Below, piece after piece: positions 55,576 through 64,000 of a stretch of 64,000 bases of DNA; position 1 is the stretch's first letter, and each line of letters opens with the position of its first letter. The stretch lies in contig CAZCNY010000008.1 of NCBI GenBank assembly GCA_964500675.1, positions 105,686-169,685 of the forward strand, given 5' to 3'. The notes beneath the pieces are model-generated. The model was given only the letters and a program-made list of their open reading frames with translations. It did not search any database and was not told the DNA's origin. This DNA is from CAMLJR01 sp964500675. GTDB taxonomy: Bacteria > Pseudomonadota > Gammaproteobacteria > Pseudomonadales > CAMLJR01. The position numbers were made by a program, and so were the translations under genes.

Positions 55576-56280
55576 ATGACCAATTTGGCCGGTAAAACAG
55601 TCGTAATCACAGGTGCGAACGGGGGACTCGGCAAGACAGTGGCGGAGACCGCGCGGGGCTACGGCGCAAAATTAGTTTTGCTCGATGTAGCGTTCTCCGC
55701 GGAGCAACTTGCAGCAAACTCGCTTTCTCAAAACAACGCCGATATTCGTCGTTTTAATGTTGATCTCAGCAGCGCGAAAGCAACGCGCGAATGTTTCGAG
55801 CAAATTGGTGCGTTCAACGCCGTGTTCAATTTAGCCGGCGGTTTCACGATGGGACCCACCGTGTACGAAACCAGCGATGAAGAGTGGGATTTTTTATTTA
55901 AAATGAATGTGAGCACCATGCACAATGTCGTGCGCGCAGCGGTGCCGAAATTGCTCGCGCAGGGGCGCGGTGCCATCGTCAATGTCGGCGCGCTCGGTGC
56001 GCTCAAAGGCGCGGGTCACATGGGCGCGTATTGCGCATCGAAAAGCGTGGTCATGCGCTTGACCGAATCGCTGTCGGAAGAAGTAAAACACAAAGGCATC
56101 AACGTGAATGCAGTGTTGCCGAGTTTGATCGACACGCCGCGCAATCGCGCCGACATGCCCGACGCCGATTTCAGTAAATGGCTTGCGCCCGCCGATCTCG
56201 CCAATGTGATCTGCTTTCTCGCGTCCGATGCCGCGCGCGCGGTGCACGGCGCATTGATTCCTGTGGCGGCGCTGATGTAG
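55576..56280 (+). CDS. Short-chain dehydrogenase/reductase
   Basis: About 234 residues from ATG 55576 (GAGG upstream); the frame extends back into the cyclase gene but that part is not protein-like. Classical SDR: TGANGGLGK, LAGG-type NAG variant in NLAGGFTMG, and catalytic YCASK. Substrate unknown. Convergent with a second SDR gene. Confidence 0.87.
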   Translation: MTNLAGKTVVITGANGGLGKTVAETARGYGAKLVLLDVAFSAEQLAANSLSQNNADIRRFNVDLSSAKATRECFEQIGAFNAVFNLAGGFTMGPTVYETSDEEWDFLFKMNVSTMHNVVRAAVPKLLAQGRGAIVNVGALGALKGAGHMGAYCASKSVVMRLTESLSEEVKHKGINVNAVLPSLIDTPRNRADMPDADFSKWLAPADLANVICFLASDAARAVHGALIPVAALM

Positions 56281-56350
56281 GGTAACGGAGAGGGAAAATT
56301 CGCGAGTGATTCCGCCCTCACCCTAACGCTCTTCCGCAGAGAGCGCACCC

Positions 56351-57055
56351 TTACGATCCCACCTGTCCCAAATTGGCGTGGATTACCGCGCCATTGATCA
56401 CGGGATTTTGCGCGCAAAAATAAATAGTATTCGCAATTTCTTCCGGCGCGATCAAACGCTTTTGCGTCACTCTGCCAGCGAGTGAATGCAATATCTCTTC
56501 GCTGTGACCGACATGCGCGCGCAGCATTTCCGTATCGGTAAAGCCAGGGCAGACGCACGCGGTGTGAATACTCGTGCCCGCGAGATCCTGACAGGTCGAA
56601 CGCATCAGACCGATCAACGCATGTTTCGAGGTTACATAAGCGCAACTTTGCGGCACCGCCATTTCGCCGAGCGTCGAACCGACATAAATAATGGACGAGC
56701 CGGCGCGCATATTTGGCAATAGCCAATGCGAGAGCAGTGCGGGTGCGACCACATTGATGTCGAGGACGCGCTTGAACGCATCGACATCGAGCGTGAGCAA
56801 CGAGTCTTTGATAAGGGCGCCTGCGTTATGCACGAGCACGATTTGTTCGGCGCCCGCCAACAGCGGCAGCAGTTGCGCGGCGATGGCCTTATCCAAATCC
56901 CTGTCGCTTAAATCGATATCGATATTTTCAATACCGCGCAGCGGCGACGGCGAGCGTGATAAATTGATGACGCGAAAGCCGTTATCGCTGAACAACTGTG
57001 CGGTGGCGAGGCCAATGCCTCGGCTTGCTCCGGTAATGACCAAGATTTTTTGCAT
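56351..57055 (-). CDS. Short-chain dehydrogenase/reductase
   Basis: 234-residue classical SDR with TGASRGIG, VHNAGALIKDS, catalytic Ser in YVGSTLGE and YVTSK. Only distantly like the neighbouring SDR. Substrate unknown. Starts 34 bases past the pldA stop on the same strand. Confidence 0.9.
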   Translation of the reverse strand: MQKILVITGASRGIGLATAQLFSDNGFRVINLSRSPSPLRGIENIDIDLSDRDLDKAIAAQLLPLLAGAEQIVLVHNAGALIKDSLLTLDVDAFKRVLDINVVAPALLSHWLLPNMRAGSSIIYVGSTLGEMAVPQSCAYVTSKHALIGLMRSTCQDLAGTSIHTACVCPGFTDTEMLRAHVGHSEEILHSLAGRVTQKRLIAPEEIANTIYFCAQNPVINGAVIHANLGQVGS

Positions 57056-57088
57056 AAAATAATTCCAGCAATAGTGGTAAAGCGATGA

Positions 57089-58117
57089 TCAAAGCCAGTC
57101 GCTGATCAGGAAGCCCACACCGATGCTTTGGATGTGATGGTTGTAGTCGATCAGGCTTTCGCCATAACCGTTAAAATATTTTAAATACCCTTTCAGCTTC
57201 GTGCGTCCGATCGGGAAACTGTAACCCATTTCGAGCGCGCCTTTATTATCGCTGCGTAAATTGTTGCGCAGCATTACGCTAATCGTCTGACCGTGCTCGA
57301 CCTGATAAATGCCGCGCAGCTCGAAATTGCCCATATATTTTTCAATATCGGGGTTGTCGTCGCCCGAAGCGGAGTCGGGCGAATTCTTTTTGCTCTCAGG
57401 TATGCGATACCACGGCATGAAAGTGAGCACAAAATTATCGCGCTCCCAAATGCTGTTGAACATCACACGATTCCAACTGCGCGACAGTTCGCCGCCGCGG
57501 CCGTTCGATTGATGATTCAAAATTATTTGGTTCGCGGAGTTGCGCGCGTTAAATAGCGTCCAATCGTTTTCAAAGGTAAGAAATAATTCGGGCTCGTGAT
57601 CGGTTTCGCGAAACGGTGCGGAAATGCTGCGATTATAGGCCTGCCAGAACGAACGATTGGTGTAAGCAAACGACAAGTGACCATTGTTGCCGATCAGGTT
57701 TTCGGCGACCAGCACTTTCAAGCTCAATTGAAATTGCACTTCGGTGTGCTGTAATTGCTCGCCGTTGCCCAGCGATAGGGTATCTGGGTGCGCCGTGTAA
57801 ACCGCGGGCAGCAAATAATTCGGCCGGTGCGGCGTCAATACGAAGGGATTGTCGTGGCTGTAACGTTCGAGCGCGAGGCGCTTTTCGACTACGCCCTGCG
57901 CATGCGCCGCGGTCGCAGCGGCGTGCTCGCTGGCTTGTATAGGTTCGTCCTCGCCGTGATCGCGCCGCTGTTCGCACAGCACGCGCAATTCGCCAACGCT
58001 CGTCGTTTCGGTGGCCGACTGCGCCGCGTGCAGCAAACATTCATCATAAGTTTCGGCGCGTGTCGCGATGGCGATGCTGAAAATCCCGGCGATTCCGGCG
58101 ATGCGAATAGCGCGCAT
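57089..58117 (-). CDS. pldA: Outer membrane phospholipase A
   Basis: About 342 residues from ATG 58117 with AAGGAAA upstream, signal peptide ending TRAET. An N-terminal periplasmic segment of about 80 residues precedes the 12-strand barrel. Active-site motif NHQSNGRGGELSRSWNR gives His202 and Ser204, with the Asn in the next strand (SRSWNR). Calcium-dependent lipase activated by dimerisation under outer membrane stress. C-terminal hydrophobic strand ends in Leu. Confidence 0.93.
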   Translation of the reverse strand: MRAIRIAGIAGIFSIAIATRAETYDECLLHAAQSATETTSVGELRVLCEQRRDHGEDEPIQASEHAAATAAHAQGVVEKRLALERYSHDNPFVLTPHRPNYLLPAVYTAHPDTLSLGNGEQLQHTEVQFQLSLKVLVAENLIGNNGHLSFAYTNRSFWQAYNRSISAPFRETDHEPELFLTFENDWTLFNARNSANQIILNHQSNGRGGELSRSWNRVMFNSIWERDNFVLTFMPWYRIPESKKNSPDSASGDDNPDIEKYMGNFELRGIYQVEHGQTISVMLRNNLRSDNKGALEMGYSFPIGRTKLKGYLKYFNGYGESLIDYNHHIQSIGVGFLISDWL

Positions 58118-58251
58118 GGCTGTTTTCCTTGTGCGAATTCGTGCAGTGTACGAGTTTTTATCGGCCGTAAACAATCGCACTTGTACACACCGAACGCTTG
58201 ATCGACAATGTGCATGGAAGCAATAACACCGATAAATATGAGGAGAAAGCC

Positions 58252-58893
58252 ATGTGGTATCGAGTAATGAGCGCGCTATTTATCGCCGCGCTATTTGGGG
58301 TGACGCCGGCACATGCTGCATTCAACGACGAATTGTCGGCGTTGCAACAGCATTGGGCTGCCGTGCGCTATCAGACAAGCGGCGACGAGCGCAAAAAGCA
58401 GTTGGAGAAATTGGTTGCTGACGCCGATAGTTTATCGAAGAAATACAGCGATAAAGCCGACGGCTACCTGTGGGCAGGAGTGATTCGCGGCTCGCTCGCG
58501 GAAGCTATCAACGGCTTGAGTGCGCTCGGCATCGTCAAAGAGGCTAAAACCAAACTCGAAAAAGCGATTGAGATCGACCCGAAAGCGGAAGACAGCTACG
58601 CGTTCGGTGTGCTCGGCTTAATGTATGCGAAAGTTCCGGGCTGGCCGATTGGATTCGGTGACGACAAGAAAGCTCAGGAGTTGTTGAAAAAAGGCGCGGA
58701 GATAAGCCCGGATGGCATGAACATCAATTATTTTTACGCGAGTTATTTATTCGACAACGATGACTATAAAGAAGCGCAGGCGCGTATCGAAAAAGCTGAA
58801 CAGGCAACACCGCCAGCTCCGGCTGATATGTGGAGTGGCCGCCAGAAAGAAATTCGCGAGCTTGCAGAAAAAATTCAAAACAAATTGAAATGA
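58252..58893 (+). CDS. Periplasmic TPR-like helical repeat protein
   Basis: 213 residues from ATG 58252 with AGGAGA upstream. Signal peptide ending AHAAF. The mature chain is helical with TPR-like units (AKTKLEKAIEIDPKAEDSYAFGVLGLMYAKVPG, AQELLKKGAEISPDGMNINYFYASYLF, EAQARIEKAEQA). No further family recognised. Stop overlaps the CoA-transferase start by four bases (ATGA), so the two are translationally linked though they act in different compartments. Confidence 0.85.
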   Translation: MWYRVMSALFIAALFGVTPAHAAFNDELSALQQHWAAVRYQTSGDERKKQLEKLVADADSLSKKYSDKADGYLWAGVIRGSLAEAINGLSALGIVKEAKTKLEKAIEIDPKAEDSYAFGVLGLMYAKVPGWPIGFGDDKKAQELLKKGAEISPDGMNINYFYASYLFDNDDYKEAQARIEKAEQATPPAPADMWSGRQKEIRELAEKIQNKLK

Positions 58894-60158
58894 ACGCCAC
58901 AACTCTGCCGATAAAAACCCCGCGCCCGCTCGAAGGCGTGCGCGTATTGGAGCTTGGCCAGTTAATCGCGGGCCCATTCACCGGCTCGATGCTCGCGTAC
59001 TTCGGCGCCGAAGTCATCAAAGTGGAAGCGCCCGGCAAAGGCGACCCAATTCGGCAATGGCGTGTGGTGCGCGATGGCTCATCGCTGTGGTGGCACAGTG
59101 TCGGCCGCAACAAAAAATGCATCACGATCGATTTAAAACAGGAGCGCGGCCGCGATCTCGTGCGCGATCTCGTCAAACATTGCGATGTGCTCGTCGAAAA
59201 TTTCAAACCGGGCGTGATGGAGGAGTGGAAGCTCGGCCCCGACGCTATCAGGGCCATCAATCCCGATCTGATTTACACGCGCATTTCGGGTTACGGTCAA
59301 ACCGGACCGTATTCGCACAAACCAGGATTTGCGTCAGCGTGCGAAGCGATCAGCGGCTTCCGCTACGTCAATGGTTTTCCGAACGAAGCGCCGGTGCGGC
59401 CGAATTTGAGTATCGGCGACACGATCGCCGCGTTGCATGCCGTACTCGGCACGGCACTCGCGCTATTTGCTCGAAACAATATTTCTAAAAACAATCATGG
59501 CTCACGTAAAAATCACCACCCCCCCAGCGATGAAAATGTCAGGGGGCAGGTTGTCGATGTGGCGATTTACGAGGCGATGTTCAATTTGCTCGAAGCGGTG
59601 GTGCCGGAATATTCCGGCGCGGGAATAATTCGCGAACCGGCCGGCACTACAGTCACCGGCATTGTTCCCACCAACACCTATCGCTGTAAAGATAACAAAT
59701 ACGTCGTGATTGGCGGCAATGGCGATTCGATATTTAAACGCCTGATGCAGACGGTCGGCCGTGCCGATTTAGCCGATAACCCCGAACTCGCGCACAACCC
59801 GGGCCGCGTCAAACACGAGCGCGAAATCGACGCGGCGATTGCGCATTGGTGCGCCGGAATCAATTCAGCGCAAGTCATCGCGCTGCTCGATGCCGCGCAA
59901 GTCCCCGTCGGCCCGATCTACAGCGTCGCCGATATGTTCACCGATCCGCATTTTCGCGCGCGCGAATTATTCGAAGAATTCACCGTCAACGATAAGCCGC
60001 TGACGATACCGGCGATGGTGCCGAAGTTAAGCGAAACTCCTGGCCGCACGGATTGGACGGGGCCGGCCATCGGCAGTCACAACGAAGAAATTTTTTCAGA
60101 GTTGTTAGATTTGGATGAGCGCGAGCGAGCGCAGTTGTCGAGTGCAGGCATAATTTAA
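58890..60158 (+). CDS. Family III CoA-transferase (CaiB/BaiF)
   Basis: 422 residues from ATG 58890. Transfers CoA between carboxylic acids. N-terminal GVRVLELGQLIAGPFTGSMLAYFGAEVIKVE, ENFKPGVME, catalytic Asp177 in SIGDTIAALH, and VVDVAIYEAMFNLLE. Between ALFAR and GQVVDVAIYE there are about 20 residues rich in Asn, His and Lys (59475-59544) where relatives usually have a short turn. Substrate unknown. Confidence 0.9.
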   Translation: MNATTLPIKTPRPLEGVRVLELGQLIAGPFTGSMLAYFGAEVIKVEAPGKGDPIRQWRVVRDGSSLWWHSVGRNKKCITIDLKQERGRDLVRDLVKHCDVLVENFKPGVMEEWKLGPDAIRAINPDLIYTRISGYGQTGPYSHKPGFASACEAISGFRYVNGFPNEAPVRPNLSIGDTIAALHAVLGTALALFARNNISKNNHGSRKNHHPPSDENVRGQVVDVAIYEAMFNLLEAVVPEYSGAGIIREPAGTTVTGIVPTNTYRCKDNKYVVIGGNGDSIFKRLMQTVGRADLADNPELAHNPGRVKHEREIDAAIAHWCAGINSAQVIALLDAAQVPVGPIYSVADMFTDPHFRARELFEEFTVNDKPLTIPAMVPKLSETPGRTDWTGPAIGSHNEEIFSELLDLDERERAQLSSAGII

Positions 60159-60220
60159 TCGGTATTTTTAATATCACAGTTTGCAAACTAATCCGCTTAA
60201 TTAATTCGGGACGTATCATT

Positions 60221-61306
60221 TTGGCAAAAACGTTGAGTGAGTACGCGGAAGGACGTGATAACAATTTCAATTTGATTCGTTTTATCGCAGCGGCAATGGT
60301 GTTGTTTAGCCATAGCTACCCGCTTACTGGCAATAACGCGGATGAACCACTGGCTTTTTGTGGCCTAACCATGGGGGCGGTCGCTGTTCAAGTTTTCTTC
60401 CTGACCAGTGGTTATCTGGTGACGAATAGTTTGTTGCGCTCAAAGCGAATTTTGGATTTTGCCGTGGCAAGGGCGCTACGTATTTTTCCTGGTTTGTTTG
60501 TGGCCAATTTATTCGCTGTATTCGTCATAGGAGCGTTTTACACAACGTTCTCGGTTAAGACCTATCTTGAAACTCAGTCTATCTACATCTATCTGTGGCG
60601 TAATACCAAGTTATTTTTTAGCTCTATTCAGTACAAGCTGCCGGGTGTTTTTGCGCACACGCCATTGGCGGAGTCGGTTAATGGTTCGCTATGGACATTG
60701 CGGCCAGAGGTAATATTGTATTTTTGGTTGGCTGTGATTGGTATTGTATTGAGGTTGCTGGCTCCGCGAATTAATAAGTTGCAAATAGCTTTGATATTTG
60801 GAGTTGTTGCGTTAGGCAGCGTTGGTCGGTTTGCTATCGAGAGTTTGCAACAAGGCCATGCGAAGCCGGATGCGATATTGACAATACTATTTTTTATCGG
60901 GGCAACATTTTGTGCGGCGAACACAAAAGTTCGATTGCGCGGATCTGTCGCCGCCATGGCTGCTGCCGCACTCATCTGTGCAGCATTTCTTCCAAAAATT
61001 ACGCTATGGGTTTTGACGGTAACGATTGGGTATCTGATTTTTTATCTTGCCTATGTACCTGCTGGTAAGGTTCGTTATTTCAATAAACTTGGCGATTATT
61101 CCTATGGAATTTATATTTATGCATTTCCCATTCAGCAGGCGATAGCAACTTCGTTTCCCGGTATATCCGCGCTTGCCATGACGATGATCGCTTTTCCAGT
61201 GGTATTGTTGCTTGCCGTTATTTCATGGCATGGCGTAGAAAAACCAATTTTGGCACTAAAGAGAAAACGCGTTGAGCGAGGCGTCAGCCTATCCGTATTT
61301 GGGTGA
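60221..61306 (+). CDS. Membrane acyltransferase, acyltransferase-3 family
   Basis: 361 residues from TTG 60221 (GGGA upstream; a TTG at 60232 is also possible). About ten helices; conserved FNLIRFIAAAMVLFSHSYPL near the start holds the His of O-acyltransferases of the OatA/NodX/WecH type, and SVNGSLWTLRPEVILY is the second family signature. Probably O-acetylates a surface glycan. Codon and base use are clearly more A+T-rich than in the neighbours, suggesting recent transfer. Confidence 0.88.
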   Translation: MAKTLSEYAEGRDNNFNLIRFIAAAMVLFSHSYPLTGNNADEPLAFCGLTMGAVAVQVFFLTSGYLVTNSLLRSKRILDFAVARALRIFPGLFVANLFAVFVIGAFYTTFSVKTYLETQSIYIYLWRNTKLFFSSIQYKLPGVFAHTPLAESVNGSLWTLRPEVILYFWLAVIGIVLRLLAPRINKLQIALIFGVVALGSVGRFAIESLQQGHAKPDAILTILFFIGATFCAANTKVRLRGSVAAMAAAALICAAFLPKITLWVLTVTIGYLIFYLAYVPAGKVRYFNKLGDYSYGIYIYAFPIQQAIATSFPGISALAMTMIAFPVVLLLAVISWHGVEKPILALKRKRVERGVSLSVFG

Positions 61307-61376
61307 TCGATGACGCAATTTGTGTGTTTGCGTTGTCCATAGTGGATGGTCGCCGATATTTACGTGTGGAGAAATG

Positions 61377-62141
61377 ATGAATTCAAAAATTCTGATCGCA
61401 TTATTGCTGGTGATCGCCGCAGCAGGTCTCGGCTGGTATTTCACTCATCGAGCGTCCGAACAACCGATAACCGCGGTCGCCGCTCCGCGGCCGCTACCCG
61501 CCCCGCAGCCCGTGCAGCGCGAAGAGCCGCCGCCCGCCGCGTCCGGCGAACCGCAAAAACCGTTGGTGGCAGCGCCCGTCGCACTCGATAACAGCGATGC
61601 GCAGATGCGTGCGGCCGCGACAGATATTGCGCCCGATCTCGTGCAATGGCTGACTCCGCAGGAGCAGATTCGCAAATGGGTGGCGCTGATCGACGAGATC
61701 GCCGAGGGCAAATTGCCGCTGCAAAATCGTCCGCTCAATTATCCGCTGACAACATTCATGGTTAAGCGCGATGGCGATACGCTCACGCTCGATAAGGAAA
61801 ATTATCCGCGCACGACGCTTTTGATCAAAACGGTTACATCGATATCGCCCGCTCGCCTCGCGCAGTACTATCACGCATGGCGCCCGCTGCTCGATAAAGC
61901 CTATGCCGAACTCGGCAACAAAGGTAGTTTCGATAATCGCGTGCATTTGGCTATTCAGCGCATTCTCGCGGTGAAATCGCTGCCGGCGGAACCGCAGCTC
62001 GTGCGTCCCTCGGTGTATTACAAATACGCCGATCCGAAATTGGAAGCGGCGAGCGATATTGAAAAATTGATGTGGCGCTTGGGACCGGATAATACCCAAC
62101 GCATTCAGGATTATTTGCAGCAGTTGCAGCGCGAGCTTTAA
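61377..62141 (+). CDS. DUF3014 membrane-anchored protein
   Basis: About 254 residues from ATG 61377 (GGAG five bases upstream; an ATG directly before is too close). One N-terminal helix (ILIALLLVIAAAGLGWYF), a Pro/Ala-rich linker (about 33-65), then the DUF3014 domain: WLTPQEQIRKWVALIDEIAEGKLPLQNRP and RLAQYYHAWRPLLDKAYAELG. Function unknown. Confidence 0.85.
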   Translation: MNSKILIALLLVIAAAGLGWYFTHRASEQPITAVAAPRPLPAPQPVQREEPPPAASGEPQKPLVAAPVALDNSDAQMRAAATDIAPDLVQWLTPQEQIRKWVALIDEIAEGKLPLQNRPLNYPLTTFMVKRDGDTLTLDKENYPRTTLLIKTVTSISPARLAQYYHAWRPLLDKAYAELGNKGSFDNRVHLAIQRILAVKSLPAEPQLVRPSVYYKYADPKLEAASDIEKLMWRLGPDNTQRIQDYLQQLQREL

Positions 62142-62217
62142 ACGCTGCGATGCTTATCTTGACGTCAGCGCGCGCCTATTGAATCGCGCGGTAAATTAAG
62201 TTCGTCGCAGCCGTTGA

Positions 62218-63030
62218 TCAAAGCAGCGAACCGCCATCCACAGACCAGACCTGGCCGGTGACGAAGCTCGCTCGTTCCGATGCGAGATAGGCGACCACGC
62301 CGGACATTTCCTCCGGTGTCGCGAACGGACGACCGACGAGCGTTTTGCGCTGACGCATCGCTTTGTCGGCATCGGACAGTTTGGCGGCATTCTTGGTAAA
62401 AAAAGCATTCGCCGGATTGAAGCGGCTGCCCGCGCTGAAAGCTTCCGGCTCGCGCGCAAAGGTTGCATAAGGAGCGATCGCGTTGACGCGCACGCCGTGT
62501 TGTCCGACTTCCTTCGCCAGCACTTTGGTGAAGCTGTGCACGGCGCCTTTCATCGCCGAATAGACGGGCAGCATGTAGTCGCCGACGATGCCGGCGGTCG
62601 AGCCGATATTGATAATGCTGCCGCTCTTGCGTGCGATCATCCCCGGCAATACAGCATGCGTCATGCGCAGCACGGTGCCGAAATTGATTTCGATATCGCC
62701 CTGCCACGTGGCGGGATCGGAATCGGCAAAAAAACCTTGATCGACATTGCCGCCGACGCCGTTGACGAGCACATCCACCGGACCGAATTTCTCCGCCGCG
62801 GCAAGAATGCGCGCGGGAGACGTGGGATCGAGCATATCCGCTGCGACAAAAACCGCATCCTGCGCTCCGCGTTCGCGCGCCAATGCTACGATGCGCGCTC
62901 CGGCGTCCGCATCGCGGCCCACGGCGATCAGACAAACGCCTTCGCTAGCCAGCTCCAGCGCAATGGCGCGCCCGATATTGGCGGTCGCTCCGGTGACGAT
63001 CGCAATCTTGCCGCGCAAACCAAAATCCAC
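62218..63030 (-). CDS. Short-chain dehydrogenase, 3-oxoacyl reductase type
   Basis: 270-residue SDR with cofactor loop TGATANIGRA (the usual second Gly is replaced), NGVGG, Ser in IGSTAG, catalytic YSAMK and a C-terminal VTGQVWSVDGGSLL typical of FabG-like enzymes. Substrate unknown. Confidence 0.9.
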   Translation of the reverse strand: MDFGLRGKIAIVTGATANIGRAIALELASEGVCLIAVGRDADAGARIVALARERGAQDAVFVAADMLDPTSPARILAAAEKFGPVDVLVNGVGGNVDQGFFADSDPATWQGDIEINFGTVLRMTHAVLPGMIARKSGSIINIGSTAGIVGDYMLPVYSAMKGAVHSFTKVLAKEVGQHGVRVNAIAPYATFAREPEAFSAGSRFNPANAFFTKNAAKLSDADKAMRQRKTLVGRPFATPEEMSGVVAYLASERASFVTGQVWSVDGGSLL

Positions 63031-63057
63031 AGCTATTCTCCTCGCACCGATGTCGCG

Positions 63058-63297
63058 TTATCCGTTCGATTGCAGTCGTTGATAAATCTCATCCTTCAGT
63101 GCAACACGTTTTTTCTTCAGGCCTTCTAAATAGTCATCTGACGTTTTGAAATCCTGTTCGATGTTGTGAATCTCTTTATCGACTGCATGATACTCGTTGG
63201 TGAGTCGTGCAAAATGATGATCGCTAGTTTTCAACAGATGAATGCGATCTTTGTATTGCGGAAATTCGTTAACGAGATTGTGATTTTCGATAGACAT
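63058..63297 (-). CDS. YdcH family protein (DUF465)
   Basis: 79 residues, wholly helical and charged: FPQYKDRIHLLKTSDHHFARL then EYHAVDKEIHNIE and a C-terminal LKKKRVALKDEIYQ, the pattern of the small coiled-coil YdcH/DUF465 proteins. Function unknown. Confidence 0.9.
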   Translation of the reverse strand: MSIENHNLVNEFPQYKDRIHLLKTSDHHFARLTNEYHAVDKEIHNIEQDFKTSDDYLEGLKKKRVALKDEIYQRLQSNG

Positions 63298-63376
63298 GGC
63301 CTGCCCCTTGGGGAATTGTTGAATTTCATTGTGCCGCGGCGAGGCGGCAGCGGGCGTTGACCTGTATCAAGCTGCG

Positions 63377-63964
63377 TTAAAACATGCCCAATTCCAGCTT
63401 CGCCACTTCCGACAACATGCTGCGGTTCCACTGCGGTGTGAAAACTAAATTCACTGCGACGCGCTCGACGTTCGGTACCTGCTGCAAGCGCCGCGCAACT
63501 TCCGCGCGCAGCACATCGCCCATGCCGCACGCGGGCGCGGTGAGGGTCATATCGATGGAAATGGTTTTCCCTTCGACGCGGCGTGCATAGACGAGGCCGA
63601 GGTCGAGAATGTTGACGGGAATTTCGGGATCGTACACCGTGCGCAATACTTTATCGACGTGTTCGAGCTTGATGATGCCGGGCTCGGCGTCATCAAATTG
63701 CATTTGAATGGTGGGCTTGCCGAGTGCGTCGGCATCGAGGCCGTCGATGCGATACAAGCGGCCTTCGTACTCAATAGAAAAGCTGCCGCCGAGCGCCTGT
63801 GTGATTGCGACTTCGGCGCTCGCGGGCAGGTCCGTGGATTCGCCGCTCGGTACGCGCAGCGCAATGACTGCGCGCGCTAACGTTACGCGTTCACGCGCCG
63901 AGCTGGGCTTCGACTTCGGGATTAACGGTGAAGCTTTCTCCGCAGCCGCAGTAAGATCCCGCAT
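63377..63964 (-). CDS. sufT: Putative Fe-S assembly protein SufT
   Basis: DUF59/MIP18-like protein: N-terminal SufT-specific region (ALGGSFSIEYEGRLYRIDGLDADALG) and C-terminal VYDPEIPVNILDLGLVYARR plus the conserved Cys in TAPACGMGD. Ends the suf operon in many relatives. The 5' end is uncertain: homology begins near ARERVTLARAVIALRVPSG (about 63880-63900), but the nearest in-frame ATG is 63964, inside the upstream gene in another frame. Confidence 0.85.
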   Translation of the reverse strand: MRDLTAAAEKASPLIPKSKPSSARERVTLARAVIALRVPSGESTDLPASAEVAITQALGGSFSIEYEGRLYRIDGLDADALGKPTIQMQFDDAEPGIIKLEHVDKVLRTVYDPEIPVNILDLGLVYARRVEGKTISIDMTLTAPACGMGDVLRAEVARRLQQVPNVERVAVNLVFTPQWNRSMLSEVAKLELGMF

Positions 63965-64000
63965 TGGGATTATCGAATTTGATGGTTTCATTGAGACCCT
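63891..64000 (-). CDS. SufA/IscA-like Fe-S carrier, C-terminal fragment
   Basis: Last 35 residues of a HesB-family protein cut by the window edge: ETIKFDNPNAGSYCGCGESF followed by a short tail ending QLGA and TGA at 63891-63893. CGCGESF is the diagnostic C-terminal Cys motif. Upstream of sufT, so the window enters a suf-type operon. Confidence 0.85.
   Translation of the reverse strand, partial: GLNETIKFDNPNAGSYCGCGESFTVNPEVEAQLGA

Noticed and set aside
56281..56350. Short dyad CGCTCT...AGAGCG between the convergent SDR genes, considered as a terminator
   Set aside because: Only six base pairs and no T run on either strand.

Overview
This window is ordinary chromosome of a G+C-rich gammaproteobacterium. 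Gene content and order resemble the origin-proximal part of Pseudomonas and Cellvibrio-type chromosomes (Pseudomonadales in the broad sense). Blocks recognisable from that lineage are glyQ-glyS-gmhB-plsC next to a lipid A acyltransferase; rsmB-fmt-def / LysM-dprA-tsaC-hemF-aroE; prlC-yheV; coxB-ctaD-ctaG-coxC / surf1-ctaA-ctaB-sco; znuBC / znuA; and thrB / polA-sRNA-engB / c5-c4-dsbA-dgcP. The taxonomic placement is an inference from synteny; there is no rRNA in the window.

Layout. 1-4.4 kb: two tandem, closely similar hybrid histidine kinases, the first cut by the window edge. 4.4-12.8 kb: exonuclease III, an Atm1-type ABC exporter, a DUF3443 lipoprotein and its DUF2844 partner, a Kdo hydroxylase, a PqqU/YncD-like TonB receptor and a DUF2846 lipoprotein. 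13-21.5 kb: MFS pump, PlsC, GmhB and both glycyl-tRNA synthetase subunits in one leftward operon, then rightward LpxL-like acyltransferase, esterase and DjlA. 21.5-33.7 kb: a PAS-GGDEF-EAL protein, then the rsmB/fmt/def and dprA-to-yheV housekeeping blocks. 33.7-42.9 kb: a complete aa3-type cytochrome c oxidase locus with copper, heme A and SURF1 assembly factors. 42.9-46.2 kb: RluA-type pseudouridine synthase and the zinc importer ZnuABC. 46.3-55.5 kb: a small membrane-anchored protein, homoserine kinase, DNA polymerase I, a probable ErsA/Spot 42-type small RNA, EngB, cytochromes c5 and c4, DsbA and a DgcP-like diguanylate cyclase. 55.5-64 kb: three short-chain dehydrogenases, outer membrane phospholipase A, a periplasmic repeat protein coupled to a CoA-transferase, an A+T-rich acyltransferase of probable foreign origin, DUF3014, YdcH, SufT and the tail of a SufA/IscA-like protein.

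No CRISPR array, prophage, insertion sequence or tRNA was seen. The observations most worth a second look are: (1) the DUF3443 lipoprotein has the landmarks of a two-lobed pepsin-type aspartic protease (D-T-G-S and D-S-G-S motifs plus three other pepsin-like segments), which is rare in bacteria, and sits in a tight cluster with DUF2844 and an ABC exporter, with a 17-bp tandem repeat between the first two genes; (2) an sRNA candidate downstream of polA with a sigma-E/AlgU-like promoter and a strong terminator; (3) a five-codon upstream ORF created by a 14-bp tandem duplication whose stop overlaps the surf1 start; (4) transfer of the His-rich metal-binding segment from ZnuA to the C-terminus of ZnuC; (5) a short Asn/His-rich insertion in a CoA-transferase; (6) a sufT gene with no normal start codon near the expected N-terminus.
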